64,000 nucleotides of DNA from Oryzias latipes (GCF_002234675.1 NC_019862.2:29288389-29352388), one strand, 5' to 3'; shown: positions 12,620 to 25,343, numbered from the stretch's first letter. Program-made: numbers and translations. The notes: a model not told the origin generated them from the sequence alone.

Positions 12620-12824
12620 CCCTTGCGCTATCTTAGATGACCCCACCCTTACTTTGATGTGTTCTCCCTACCATGACAAAGGTGGATAAAGGTGGAAAGA
12701 TTTCATGTAATCCATGGACACCAGTGAAGATCACAAATCATTGAAGAAAAAAGGTTCAGAGCACTGTCTAGTGGGTCTAGATGACCCAACTCCCAATGTT
12801 AAAGTGCCTAGGATGGCACAAGGG
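12620..12824 (-). mobile_element. piggyBac-type MITE, copy 1
   Basis: The termini are CCCTTGCGCTATC and GGCACAAGGG, flanked on both sides by TTAA (12616-12619 and 12825-12828). The 205-bp interior matches five other copies in the window. TTAA duplications with CCC..GGG ends are characteristic of piggyBac-like elements. It is non-coding and inverted relative to copies 2-4. Confidence 0.75.
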
Positions 12825-13044
12825 TTAAGGCAAACATTCTGCTTTTGACCCTCAGTAGTCTCTGCACTCAGCGGTGTGTTGGCCAATTACGTTGGTTGTT
12901 CACAATGATACAAAGTTTTCATTCAAAATTTAATGCTAGGGTTTAAAAAAACTATAATTTTTAAACAAACATAATAACTAGAGTTATGACACATAATCAT
13001 GATACCTCATTGACATAAATCTTTAGAACATTGTACATAGTTTA

Positions 13045-13570
13045 TTGGAGTCCCACTCCGATCATCTTTTGACCTTTGTAAAGCGTTCCCAGTGTTTTCC
13101 TTGTGATGATGATTCCATCTGCAGCCAAAAAAACAAACAAAACCTGTGATGTTTTCCCGGACATAGTTTCTGAAGAGCAGACCTCTGAGTTGTAGGCGGT
13201 ACCGTTGGCGTGAAGCAACTCTTTCCCTATCCAACTGTTTACATGTTTTCCCTCTAGCCTACATCCCCTCACACACCCCAACCTACCATAGCGAGCATTA
13301 TTGGAGCTACAGTTTAGATCCAGATTCCAGCTCTGACGGGGAAAACAAAGACGATCATGGATCTATTTGTCCGCAGGTGGATGCATCAGAATGGGGCAGA
13401 GCAGGGAGCTTTTTCTTCGTCACAAATATGATCTTTTTCAAATGTTATTTTTTCATCTGTTCCTGATTCACAAGATTTTGAATGAAGAAATACTCAGAAA
13501 TGCAGTTTAATTTTCAATATGTCCACCACCATCATGTTAAAAACACAAAAAACAACATTTCCATCCTGGT
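13045..13570 (+). repeat. Dispersed repeat X, copy 2 (uninterrupted)
   Basis: This copy runs from 'AGTCCCACTCCGATCATC' to 'TGTTAAAAACACAAAAAACA' without the insertion seen in copy 1, and so defines the family's length (about 500 bp). No coding capacity or clear terminal repeats are visible. Confidence 0.65.
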
Positions 13571-15309
13571 GGGTCTTTATCTTTTCATGGCTTTAGTTTT
13601 AGATTCATGCATAAACATTTTGTCTGCACACTTTAGATCATTGTTAAAAAACCTCAACATTGACTTCGCTTTTTTTTTGGGTAGATTTTTATATTAAGTG
13701 TTTGGCTGTCAGTTTTGATCTTAGTTATAAAACCCAAAAATGGTTAAATTTCAATTTTGACAACTTCGACAATTCAGAAATTTGGTACAGTTCCATGTGG
13801 AATTATTTTGGTAGACAATGAAAACATCTAGAATTGAAAAGAAAAAAAAGCTGGGGTTGTACTAAAAGACGGATATCATGCCACAAAAAAAAAAGTTTTT
13901 AAGGTAAATTATTAGAGAAAATTGTCAAGTAGTAAAAAATAAAACTCTTAAAAGTCCTCAGACTGTAAGGTTAATGTATAAAATTCCCCTATTTGACAGC
14001 ATTCCCCCCACTGGCAGAGCACTCAAATGGTAAAAACACACACAATAAATTATCAGCTGACTTTTGATTATTTACAGATATTTCTCCAGAGTGTGTAAAT
14101 GCAGCACAGACGCCTGAAGCGCTGGCAGGAGTTTGAGGAAACGCTGGTTTTCTCAGCTGTTGGGGAGAAAAGCAGCGCTCCATCAAACCAGAGTCAGCCC
14201 TTCTGTGAGCTCATTGTGGAACTCCACTGGAAGTTACTGATATCCTCGGTCCCAGCCCCTTCCCTGGGTGATGCTTAATTACCCTGGATAAATCCACTGG
14301 CAATTTGTCAGCATGCTCCCGCATCCTCACCCACACGCGTACTTCCTGCCTCTCTTATTCCTGCTTATAAGCTGGTGTAATGAATCACTAATCACTCGGT
14401 CCCTGATGAACATCCCCAGCCTATTATCTCTTAATTACACCACTCAAGAGGTAGCAACAAAAGCCAGCAGGGGGTGCAGGGGTTAAAAAAAAGTGGTTTG
14501 AATGGTTTAGAGCTCTGTGATGCACAAAACATTGGGTTGTGTGAGGAGGGAAGCAGTGGAATTGCCATCAGGCGGTGAATTATGTGTGTCACCGCATGTC
14601 TGAGAGGCCGCGGTGGTTTATGTACGCGGAGCCAGAAGTGGCTTGCTCTCAATCTCCGCTCAGCTTTTCTGACCGGCGGGCTGAAAACCGTCCTCTTGTG
14701 GAGCCACTGCGCCATGGCGGAAAATGAAACCTCTAACTCACAGAGTCATTTGCAGACGCCACTCCTGGGATTCAGAGCAACTTGCCACAGAGCAAAGACA
14801 GAAATTGGAGCTGGCAGCAGACTTGAAATGGGGTCATGGGATTTGCCCCCAACACACGCTAGAACGCACACACAACCGGCACATGTCTGTGCGCAGGAAA
14901 ACGGATGTTCAGGGCATCGCCGTTAATGAGGGCGGACTGCAGAAAGGTGTAGCTTACAGGATTGCATAAGCAGTTTGGATGAATTCTCCTCACACGCTGC
15001 AAAAAGAGGCAGGCTAAAAAAGGGAAAGAGCAGTAAACTTCAAAAGAAAATCACCAGAAACTAGTAAAATGATTAAAATATCAAAATCTAGAAACAAGGA
15101 GTTCCTCACAAGCATTTCAAAAAGGAAAAGGCAAAAAGCTGTAGCTTAGCATTACCTCAAAATAAATGTTCTACAGCCTAATGATAAGTATATATTTTTT
15201 GCTGGTTCTGAGCAAATAGTTTGTATATTTGAGTTTTATTAACCTTATTGTAGTTCATTTTGTTTACCGGTACAGTGACAAATAACTAGTGTAGGTGGAA
15301 ACAACTCAT
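13571..15309. other. Intergenic DNA; candidate conserved block at 14230-14460
   Basis: No gene is supported. The segment 14230-14460 is repeat-free and holds several homeodomain-type cores (CTTAATTACC, TAATGAATCACTAATCACT, CTTAATTACACC). This resembles conserved enhancers near transcription-factor genes, but conservation cannot be tested here. Confidence 0.4.
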
Positions 15310-15313
15310 GTAA

Positions 15314-15510
15314 CCCTTGTGCTATCCTAGGCACTTTAGCATTGGGAGTTGGGTCATCTAGACCCACTAGACAGTGCTCTGAACCTTTTTTCTTCAATGA
15401 TTTGTGATCTTCACTGGTGTCCATGGATTACATGAAATCTTTCCACCTTTGTCATGGTAGGGAGAACATGTCAATGGAAGGGGGGGGGGTCATCTAAGAT
15501 AGCACAAGGG
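15314..15510 (+). mobile_element. piggyBac-type MITE, copy 2
   Basis: The termini are CCCTTGTGCTATCCTAGG and ATAGCACAAGGG. The right flank is TTAA and the left flank is a mutated GTAA. It is opposite in orientation to copy 1. A run of ten G precedes the right end. Confidence 0.75.
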
Positions 15511-15927
15511 TTAAATGTGAACAAAAGGAGAATCTTGGAACAGGTTGGTCTTCATAAAGTCTACATGAGTTTTAATTCAAGTTTATTTTTAGTGTCAGGC
15601 GCTTGGAGCAAAAGGATTTGGACTTGTTTTAATACTAATGTCCTCATAGCTTGGAAAGGTGCAGAGAAGTGAAAACAACTGAAAACCTGGTCAAGTATCT
15701 TGAATTTCTAAAAAACAAGGTTTGAAATCTTTTTACAGATCAAACAGTTTGCAGTGTAGTGCAGATATGAAGAATGTTCCATCTAACCTGCTCCTTTTAA
15801 AGAAAAAGGTTTCATACTTGAGAAGTTTTTTTGGCACCGATTCATGTGGAAGAGGGACGCTCTCCTTTTTCCAGTTTGAGAAAACATCAGGAATTCTGTC
15901 CAGCATCACTTTATTTTATTTGGGTCA

Positions 15928-15984
15928 ACTAACTACCTACCTACCTACCTACCTACCTACCTACCTACCTACCTACCTACCTAC

Positions 15985-16031
<47 letters not shown>
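15928..16031. repeat. Compound (CCTA)n-(ACTA)n microsatellite
   Basis: A run of CTAC units changes abruptly to a run of CTAA units, about 100 bp in all. Seen directly. Confidence 0.95.
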
Positions 16032-18681
16032 GGACCATTGTCTTCTTTGATGCTGAGCAACCGCCGCCTGGTGCTCGTCATAGCTGACGTTTTTGAATTA
16101 AAGCTCACTAATTTCAACATATCCTTCGAGGATCTTCTAGTTTAGCTTCAGAAAAGGGGAGAAAACCTTTTGGATTCCTGGTGTCTGTGTGCAGTCAGTT
16201 CTTTAGTGAAAGCCTGTCAAAAACTGTTAGCTTCTCCGCTGAAACTGCTTCTTTGCATGGTAGCTCCCGGCCTCGCTATGCGTCTGCACAATTTCTTTCT
16301 ATCCTCTTGTTTCTCTCCTTTTGTTTAGATAAAGCGAGGGATTAGGAAAGATTTACCCCTATAAAGCAGAGGTTTGATGGGCTTTTATCCCACCATGTTG
16401 CTAAAGCTGTGTAGCCCCTGGATTAGGCCCTGACAATGGGAACCCTTGTGCTGGGCTGCAGCCTGAGGGGCACAACCCAAAAAACCAGCGCTGAGAAGGA
16501 GAGAGGAAGCAAACCTGCCAAAATCAATAATACATCAAGTCCGCCAGAGCAGAGAGGAGAAACCGCGGTTAACTAGCGAGATGCAGGAGGATGGCTGAGC
16601 GGGTGGTGGTCGGCCTCACACCTGGACACACCTGGACAGTTGAGGTTTTTATAGAGAGGTGAAATTATTAAGAAGCTATGACCATTTTTACTCAGAAATG
16701 ATATGTGAAGCTGAACATGTGTTCTAAGAGAAGATTAGAATGCTCTATGATGATTAAAGACCAAATTAAATCTTAAAATGATTAATATTTAGACATATTC
16801 CTCTGACAATTGGAATTATGACTTAAAATGAACTCAAAAGAGGAGATTTATATCTCTAAAGCAGGTATATTTTTACACTTTTACCCAAATGTGTCCTATT
16901 TTTAGCATTACAACAGTCCAGCTAACCTTATTTCAAAACTAAAATCATCTCAAAGTGAGACTATGACACATTTTAATATATGTTTATTTTTAAAACTATA
17001 GGGAGTCAAATAATACTTTCTACTGTGCAAAACCAGACCCCTCAGATATAAGTCAAAAATTTGGACCCCATTCACTCACTTTCTTCAAATAAGCAAAGAA
17101 ATCTGGAAATGAAAAATGGTTTTGCCAAGAATTCTTACTTTAAGAAGAAAATTGTAGTCACTAAAACATCTTTTCTTAAACAAAGATTAGTTTGCAATTG
17201 ATAAACGCTCTTAATAAGATTCATTTTCTAGCAAGACAGAAAATAAGATTCTTTAACACAGGTCTTCTGACTTTACCTGTTTTTTTTGGAGATATTGATT
17301 AAATTAAGATGTTCTCAAGAACAAATGACCCAACAAAATATTTAACATTTCTTGTCTTAAAACAAGTCATTTAAAGTAGAAGGACAAAAATGGTGAGATT
17401 TGGGGGTTTTGCAGTCTCTGGTTTTTGAAGGAACCTGAAGGACGAATTTTCACAACAAACTGTAGAAACTATGAACCTGAACTGGTCGTTCTATCCTGAA
17501 TAAAAACTCTTTTCTAAGATGTTAAGACGTTTGCAGGACCTCTACTTTTTGGTAAAAATCTAAACTTCAGACAATATAGAATCAGAATCCATCACAGCAG
17601 ACGTTTCTGCTGAGTCCTTGTGGTTTTATGGCGTCAACCTTTCCGTGACCTTCATATTCTTGACTCTATTTTCATACCTTGTTTGGCGCCTGCTGGTTTT
17701 TCTGCCACCAAAGACTCTGAAATTTTATATCCTGCACAGATGTGAAGGTCATATTTTTTCTGGAGAACCGTTGGATCATCATGGAGCACAGACTTGAAGT
17801 CACTTTTGTTGCAACAAGGAGGTGGTTGGTTCCATCCCTGGAAGGAACCAAAGCAGGATGACAACCTAAATGACAACCTCACAGAGGTGATTTATCTCCT
17901 TTGGGAGGAAAAAAGCTCTCACAGATTTAACCAGCCAGTTTGGTGTCAATACTTTATTATGGGATAGAAAGGTGGGATTCCACAGAGATCTGAAAACCAC
18001 AGCATGTGAGGTCTGTTTTAAAGGTGAATTCCCCTTTCATACAAAGGATTGCCAATGGCAAGGCGCTTTGTTACTGCAGTCACACAAGTCCCACAGAAGC
18101 AGTCAATTCTGAGCCATGCATCAAAATGATTAATTTCATCCAAATGAGCACAAGCTAACCTTGAATAAGAGCAACGGAGAGCCAGTCTGAAACAAACGGT
18201 TTCAGGAAGTTACAGAAAAGCTAATGATTGAAGTTAATGGGCTTTAAAGCCAAATCAACTTTCTCCTGGAGTTGAGCCACTGGAGGGGGAAAATTACAAA
18301 TATTCACGGTTAATCAACCTGATTAAATGCCTGATAAGTCTCTGCTTGATTCGGGCTGCCAATGTCCTGCTGCTGGGATGGAAGTTCTGGAGGAGGACTG
18401 AGGGCGAAAATACCGTTTGAGATCGGAGGAGAAGTCCAACTCCAAAGGGAAGAAAACAATTCATGATCCTCAGAAATCCGAGATGAATTTGGCATTGGGC
18501 CGTTATCCGAGAAGGTGAACGTCGGAGGCATCTGTTCAGAAAAATGAGCGGAAATCAGCCACAAAATAAGTTACACAGCAGATTGAAGCAAGAATAAAAA
18601 TGCTTTCTTTAGGAGTTATTTTGTTCTTGTAAACTCATTTTTTGATTGAAACTCGATAATTTATAAATCCCGATTATTTAA
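16032..18681. other. Intergenic DNA, no gene supported
   Basis: No exon or repeat terminus was recognised. 16370-16560 is a compositionally even, repeat-free patch containing 'CCCCTGGATTAGGCCC', which includes GGATTA, a core site type for K50 homeodomains. It is a candidate regulatory block only. 16650-17500 is strongly A/T-rich. Confidence 0.35.
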
Positions 18682-18886
18682 CCCTTGTGCTATCCTAGGC
18701 ACCTTCACATTGGGAGTTGGGTCATCTAGACCCACTAGACAGTGCTCTGAACCTTTTTTCTTCAATGATTTGTGATCTTCACTGGTGTCCATGGATTACA
18801 TGAAATCTTTCCACCTTTATCCACCTTTGTCATGGTAGGGAGAACACGTCAATGTAAGGGTGGGGTCATCTAAGATAGCACAATGG
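18682..18886 (+). mobile_element. piggyBac-type MITE, copy 3
   Basis: TTAA (18678-18681 and 18887-18890) flanks a 205-bp copy with CCCTTGTGCTATCCTAGG at the left end. The right end has one substitution (CAATGG for CAAGGG). Confidence 0.8.
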
Positions 18887-18903
18887 TTAAAGGATAAATG
18901 ACC

Positions 18904-19791
18904 ACACAGTAAAAATTCCAACGTTGGGGTTGTTTTTAACCCAACTCTAAAGGCCCGTTCACACCGGGACGAATTTCGCCGGCGATTTTCGCCGACGTTT
19001 AACGCCTCGTGACTAAACAAAGGGCACCAATGAGAGTGTGCACACCGACGCGAAAAAACGCCACGCGTCAAAGCGTCAAAAAAAAGCGCCTTGGGTTCGT
19101 TTTTTTTATTTCGACGCATCGCGTCGAAATCTATTCGACCAATGAGAATGGCGCTTTTGCACACGTGTCTGGAGCTTCTGAAGTTACAGTAAAACACAAC
19201 TTGGGGGCGCTCAAACACAAAACTGCCTTGCTGAGCACACATACCAGCGAAGAAGATAGACGTCAAGTAGCGTCTACACTGCCGCGAAGAAATAATGACG
19301 GACTTTCTAAAATATCCCCGAACCAAGTACCAGTTGGAGCTACTGGTGCTTGAAATATTCATGTTTTCTTTGTATTATTCTGACAAGCGCGTAAATACTT
19401 GCTCTCTTCTTCTGAGTAAAAAGCGAGTTTAAGAAGCGTAAAGTTGCGCAGCGCCACCTTGTGTACAGGAGTATTTCTGTTTACATTAAGCGCCATCTAA
19501 TGTCAGGGAATGAAATTGCATGTTCACTTGGCTCATCGTCAGCGAAAATCGCCTGGGTGTGAACACAAAAAACGTGGCGAAAAACGCTGGCGAATAACGC
19601 CTGGCGAATATTCGTCCCGGTGTGTACGGGCCTTAAGGTTAAACAGGGACTAACTTTTGGTTGGGTTATTTTACCTCAGGAGGGGGGAAAAAACGCAGAC
19701 ATTGGGTTAAAACCAAACAAATTGCATTGCTCCAGAAAGTAACCCAAAACTTGAACAGCCGGGCTAAAGAAATAATCCAGGTGTTTACTGT
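18904..19791. mobile_element. ACAGTAAA-ended repeat carrying a nested MITE
   Basis: The outer ends read ACACAGTAAAAATTCCAACG and GGTGTTTACTGT, a short inverted repeat. The interior holds several GGGTT/AACCC motifs (for example 'TTGGGTTAAAACC'), as in a common fish repeat. A 683-bp Harbinger-like element interrupts it. Confidence 0.45.
18951..19633. mobile_element. PIF/Harbinger-like MITE, 683 bp
   Basis: The inverted termini are AGGCCCGTTCACACCGGGAC and, read inward from the other end, AGGCCCGTACACACCGGGAC. Both continue as a GAAT/TTCGCC match. A 3-bp TAA duplication flanks it (18948-18950 and 19634-19636), which fits the TWA preference of PIF/Harbinger elements. The interior is CpG-rich. 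The longest minus-strand frame has no recognisable transposase motif, so the copy is treated as non-autonomous. Confidence 0.7.
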
Positions 19792-21339
19792 TTCAGATTA
19801 ATTGAGAACTTTTAGATTTTTAAATAAAAACAAATCCTGAAAACATTTTGACTTAGAAACTGAGACTGAGTCTTTGCATCAGGAAAGCAAAACCAGCATC
19901 TTTTTCAAAACCAGAACATCCTCTGTGGCTGCAGGGAAGCCTGCACCTGCGCAGCTGTAGGTGCGCATGTCCTTTACAGAGAACGCGCCCCTTTCACCTG
20001 AGGAAGAATCACCTGCAGTGTTGCGTAATCTAGAAATTATTCTTGACAGATTTTTTTGCTCAATAATTGGATGAACTGCGGAAATAAATCCCCGCAGGAG
20101 TTCAGGCCTGCGTGACGTGAAAGTGAATGTGTGGCTCATTTTGTTGGAATTTATCAGAAATTATTTGTTGTAAGTGAAACGAAAAATAAAAGCAAACTTT
20201 TTTAATCCAGTGTTTTATCATTATTTCATTAGTTAATAGAGGGAAGCGGCGCTTTGGCAGTTTACCTGCAGAGAATCGCTGCACGCGCCTCCTGACACCT
20301 GACTGCAGCCTCGCGGCCGTGGCGAACATCCACGCGCGTGACGCTGCGTAAAAACGGACCTGCGGAGGAACTGAAGGAACATCCTGTGCGCTTTAATGGG
20401 TTTAGAAACAAAGAGACAAAAGGTGTCAAATGTGTTTGTTTGTTTTTCCATCCCATCATTTTTTAAACTACTTGTTGCTCTAATCATCTGTCTCTTTAAA
20501 AATTATGTGTTTGATATAAAAAAGGAGAATAAATATTTATATGGAAGTTGCGATCTTTTCAGGAGTCTGTGGTTGAATGAGACCAAACATCAAACGCAGA
20601 ACCCCCCCCCCCCCCCTCTCCATTTCAATGGAAGAAAATTCAACAAATATATGCGAGCTTTACATTAAAAGGCTACTTTCGCTGCCCCTAATTCCAGCCT
20701 AAACGGGTTTTCTTCGCAAGAAGAAATCTTTTCTTAAAAAAAAAAAAAAACGTGAGGAGAAGAGAGGGGCATTATTGTTTTAATCCTCTTACCAGCAGTC
20801 ATTTTAAGACATTTTTGGAGGGTGAAATGGCGTCTTGTCTCCCCAATCCTAACCTAAATCCCTCGGGGCCGGGAAGCTGCTGGAGGCAAAGCGGCCCAGC
20901 CTGCATCTCTCTCCATCTCTGCCGCTTTCCCGCCGAAACATGCGGGCAAAATAAAATTAAAGCACGGAATTAACCCGGGAGCCGCCGGGCCAAACTCTGC
21001 CATGCAGAGCGCATAGAGACGCAGAGGTAAAACGCACGTTTGATGTCAATATTCTGTTTGTGAGCTGAAATTAACGTCACATTTGTTATAAATCTAATAA
21101 TAGCTATAATAGACCAACGACTTTATGGTCGGATTAACTAAAGAAGTTTCTGTTATAGACGTTCTGACTGGACTAAAATAAAAGTGACTTTATTTAAGAC
21201 CAAAACCCCAGCATTCAATCACTTCCGGGAGCCTTATTTGGGCATAACCTGTACCCCGTCACTACTAAAATAATTGAGAGTTTTAATTGAACTTTTCCAG
21301 CCCGGAGCGGCGGTTCGGGACCAGCAGTCATCCAGAAAG
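19792..21339. other. Region upstream of dmbx1, no gene
   Basis: No coding exon is supported. It contains a C-homopolymer (20603-20616) and an A-run (about 20736-20750). CpG content rises towards 21000, consistent with the approach to the dmbx1 promoter. Confidence 0.45.
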
Positions 21340-21678
21340 GAGGGAGGAGTGAGAAGGAAACCAGCGCTGTGATTGGCGCAAAGACGCAGCGTGTGCGCGC
21401 GCCGTGGACCCCACCCGGAGCTCCTTAAAGGCCGATGGATGGCAGCTGGGCATCCTCCCACACCCACAGTGACGGGAGGCGGACCACGCAGCGGAATATC
21501 CCGAGGATTTCTGTCGGAACGGAGACACAAGCGAAGCCGGAGTCGGGAACATGAACGTTTGCCGAAGGATTTTGAAGGAGAAGTGATCCAAGAAGACAAA
21601 AAAAACAAAAACAAAAGAAAGAAAAACAAATCTTTCTGTGGCGACGAATTTCTGGTTTCTAAGCTGCAGCGTAAACAG
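21340..21678 (+). promoter_or_regulatory. dmbx1: Probable dmbx1 promoter and non-coding first exon
   Basis: The region is CpG-rich and contains an inverted CCAAT box (GATTGG, about 21371). It ends in a good splice donor, AAACAG|GTGAGAAG, at 21678/21679. The next acceptor in phase for dmbx1 is CTCTGCAG at 23118, which opens 14 bases before the ATG, so a 5' untranslated exon somewhere upstream is required and this is the best candidate. The transcription start itself is not determined. The reading frame through this exon (21373-21762) is not protein-like. Confidence 0.45.
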
Positions 21679-22733
21679 GTGAGAAGTTTTACACACAGGC
21701 TGGAAGTTGGCTTTTTATTAAAAAATTGGCAGGAAACGGTCCAAAAATCTGCAGTTTTATAATCTTTATTTTTGATGGTTATTATTTGCTGTCCTGATTT
21801 TTCTTTAAATTGGTTTAAAAATGAAAAGCGCGAGAACGCTGACAAACTGAGATCCGTCCGAAAGAGAGCCTGAAAATTAAGATTTTATGTTCAAAGTCTG
21901 TCTTCTAAACAGCTAATTGATCCAACTTAGTCTGAATGATTGTCATTTTTGTTAATCTTCTTTAATTTATCCTGATTATCTCCGATTATTGTTTGTTGAT
22001 GGTGATAAATGGAGGCGCGCGCAGCTTCAGCCTCCAGGCGCTCTTTAGCACAAAAGCTTTCTAATTCTAAATTCACGCTCATTTGCATAATTTGACTTAA
22101 ACCATGAGCTCGAGGCGTCTGAAATTTTCCTCACAAAACAGGACCAAGACAAAAAGTAAATAATAATGTGATTAATTGAATAAAGTCGTTAAAGGATCAG
22201 AATTATTGGACAGGTAAGGAGGGTCATTCATGCGCTCGAGATGGGTCTCCTGTCACGTGGAGTTGAACCCGCACCGTGAGGATGGAGATCCCCGCGCGCT
22301 CCCGCACGTCTCCGCAGCCCTGCGGGCTCCTGCAGATCACCCCGCCGCAGATGTAACGCCCGGTTCGAGCTGAACTCTCAGCGAGGGGGAAAGAAAATCT
22401 TATTCTGTCACACTACCACCCCCCTCCAGCAGCCTCGGGTCCGCACGCGCGCGCATCCGTTAACCAAAAAGAAAACGACAATAAAACACGTTTGATTTTA
22501 AAACAAAAAAGTTCAGTTTCGTTTAAAATTCATGAACCAGAAAAGAATTATTTTTTTTTATATTTCATTTTAAAATTTGGAGAGGACTATCACGTCTATA
22601 ATTTTTTCTATTTGAGATTATTTTTTAGTTTTCAACATTTAAAAAAAATTAAAATTGCATCTAAATTATTTGAAATTAAAATAGCTTTATAGTCGGAATG
22701 AGCTTAAAAATCACACATCTTTAAATAAAGCAT

Positions 22734-22865
<132 letters not shown>

Positions 22866-22897
22866 CAATTTCAAAATAACCTTTATTTCCCCAGAAT

Positions 22898-22940
22898 GAT
22901 GTTTTTTTTATATCTGTATACAGATATAAAAAAAAACATC
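22898..22940. repeat. Near-perfect palindrome
   Basis: GATG, an eight-T run and ATATCTG are mirrored by CAGATAT, a nine-A run and CATC around a TATA centre. Only one base of slippage separates the arms of about 20 bp. It lies 36 bp after the AT tract. Confidence 0.9.
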
Positions 22941-23132
22941 AGTAAGACAAATGTAAATGTTTGAATTGCTTATTATTTCATCAGATGCAGAAATAAAAAA
23001 GGCCTTTGCAGGCTGACTTTCACCTGCTGTCACGTCAGAAAATGATAACATCTGTAAACATCTGCTGGTTTTTCCTCCTGGGTGAGCGGATCCTCTAACG
23101 GCAGCTTCTCCTCTGCAGACAGCGGCCCGAGC

Positions 23133-24621
23133 ATGCAGCACTACGGCGTGAACGGCTACTCTCTGCACGCCATGAACTCCCTGAGCGCCATGTATAATCT
23201 CCACCAGCAGGCGGCGCAGCAGGCACAGCACGCGCCTGACTACAGGCCCTCCGTGCACGCGCTCACCCTTGCAGAGAGACTAGCTGGTAACAATCAGTTT
23301 CTCATTTGGCTGATGTTCTCAACCTTAAATGTGACCTTTCACCTGATGTCGTTGACCTTTAAGTTAAACTGTTGGTGTTTCTTGTTTCTCAACGGCTGCA
23401 CATTTCAAGACATTATCCTTGAGGCCCGGTATGGCTCCCAGCACCGAAAGCAGCGGCGCAGTCGCACGGCCTTCACGGCTCAGCAGCTGGAGGCTCTGGA
23501 GAAGACCTTCCAGAAGACGCACTATCCTGACGTGGTGATGCGGGAGCGTCTGGCCATGTGCACGAACCTCCCAGAGGCCCGCGTGCAGGTAAAGGAGACC
23601 CCTTCACTGAAACACGACAGTGAAGGTTAACCAGAACCTGTTCTGAGAGTCCCATCAAGACGTCTGACCCGGCTTTATCTGGCAGGTCTGGTTCAAGAAC
23701 CGGCGAGCAAAGTTCCGTAAGAAGCAGCGCAGCCTCCAAAAGGAACAGCTCCAGAAGCAGAAAGAAGCGTCTGCCGCTGCCGAGGGATCCACAGAGGACG
23801 CCAAAGCCGAGACCGCCTCCGCCACCACGCTGGCTCCCGAGTCTCGCACTCCTCCTCCTCCATCATCCTCCTCGTCCTGTCACTCCGAGTCCGAGCGCCT
23901 GGCAGCGCCACGGCCTCAAGCGGGTGAGATGAGCGTGGAAGTCAACGTCACCTCCCCGGAGCCGTCAGACGGCGAGTCAGCGGTGGAGGATAACGCTGAC
24001 AGGGAGGAGGATGAAATAAGAGGGGAGGTGAGGCCAAAGCTTAGGGAGGAGGTGCAAGAGGAGACGGCAGCTCAGCAGAGGAGCAGCTCTCCAAACTGCA
24101 GGCGACTCAGCCCCACATCAGGTAGGAACAGCAGCTGAGTCCTGGTCTGGCGCAGACACGCCCTCAGGCTGAATGTGAAAACTGACGTTTTGTTTTTCTG
24201 TCCGTCAGAATCGCCGCTGAGCTCCCCCGCCCTGCCGGCCTCCAGCAGCCTGACCGGCGGCTTGGCGCAGAGCAACTCCTACGCTTCGTCCCCCCTCAGC
24301 CTCTTCCGGCTGCAGGAGCAGTTTCGGCAACACATGGCAGCCACCAACAACCTGGTGCACTACCCATCCTTTGACATGAGCGCGTCATCCTCCCTGCCCT
24401 ACCTGGGCATGAACATGCCCTCCCCGCTGGGCTCGCTGCCCTGCCAGTCCTACTACCAGTCTTTGTCGCAGGCCCAGCAGGTGTGGAACAACCCCCTGCT
24501 GCAGGCGGCACCCGGCAGCCTGCCGGGGAGCCTCAACAGCAAGACCACCAGCATCGAAAACCTCCGTCTGCGGGCCAAGCAGCACGCAGCCTCGCTGGGA
24601 TTGGACACGCTCCCCAACTGA
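23133..24621 (+). CDS. dmbx1: Diencephalon/mesencephalon homeobox protein 1 (Dmbx1)
   Basis: A paired-class homeodomain transcription factor, nuclear, known to pattern diencephalon, midbrain and hindbrain. The coding exons are 23133-23286, 23410-23588, 23686-24121 and 24209-24621. All junctions are GT..AG with matching phases, giving 393 residues, close to the mammalian length of about 380. The start is the ATG of [17 protein letters not shown], the typical Dmbx1 N-terminus; the longer upstream frame is intronic. The homeodomain is at about residues 66-125, with [15 protein letters not shown] in helix 3 and lysine at position 50 (residue 115), which predicts TAATCC-type sites. An acidic Ser/Glu-rich linker follows, and an OAR motif ([18 protein letters not shown]) ends the protein. 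A poly(A) signal lies at 25338. Whether this is the a or b fish paralogue cannot be decided. Confidence 0.95.
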
Positions 24622-25337
24622 AGCGGCTCCAGCCGATTGTTTGGCCTCTAGAGGCCGCGGCGACTCCCCCCCATCTGTGACCAGTGTCCGTGTGTGTCCC
24701 TGCAGAAATCTGCCCTAAAAGCATCCGCCACGGGGACGGCCAGGCTGCAGAGAACGTCCAAACCCGAGTCATGTCATCACCAACAGAACCTTCAGGTTCT
24801 CCATCTCTGGATGCTCCCCTTTGATGTCACCATCGTCCCACTCGCTTAACAAACCACACGTGTTCTGGCAGAACTTTAACGAAACACAAGAACGTGGATT
24901 TAACCAACAAAACCTTTGAGTTTTTTCCATGGAGAAAGTCCCCTCCTCAAAGTGAGCCCTGCATGCCAGCACTCCTCTGAGGAGCGGTGAATGTGAAAAC
25001 GTGAAGGTCGACTCCTTTACAGCTGCAGCTCCATCTGCAGAAATCCACAGGCGCGCTTGTAAATAAGCCTCAGCGTTGATTTCCACAGTCCTGCCTGCAC
25101 AGCAACGCTTCGCTTTGTCTGCAGCTTGGAAGGAATTTTTGCAGGAAAGAAAAAAAAACAGACGGGAAGGAGAACATCCGAGGACGAGAAAGGGGCTGAA
25201 TTTAACTCGACACTTTTCCTGATCCGGTGGCTTCTGCTGGGAAAAGGCAGAGTCACTGTGTATTATATCATGTAGATCAAAGACCTGTATTTCTTAATTG
25301 ATTTAAATGTGAGTAATTTATCTGTTCAATGCAAAAG

Positions 25338-25343
25338 AATAAA
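25338..25343 (+). terminator. dmbx1: dmbx1 poly(A) signal
   Basis: AATAAA about 720 bp after the dmbx1 stop codon, in an AT-rich stretch. It is followed by GTGTCC/TTTATTGG-like sequence and then by a copy of repeat X, which marks the probable end of the gene. Confidence 0.6.

Noticed and set aside
15928-16031. CRISPR-like array
   Set aside because: It is a simple tetranucleotide run without spacers in a vertebrate genome.
18817-19362. 181-residue minus-strand frame
   Set aside because: It runs across the boundary of a MITE and the piggyBac-type copy and shows no transposase motif. Long frames are expected in CpG-rich, stop-poor sequence.
21373-21762. 129-residue open frame next to dmbx1
   Set aside because: It is basic and low-complexity, runs through a good splice donor into intron, and overlaps equally long frames on the other strand. 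It is better explained as a CpG-rich untranslated exon.
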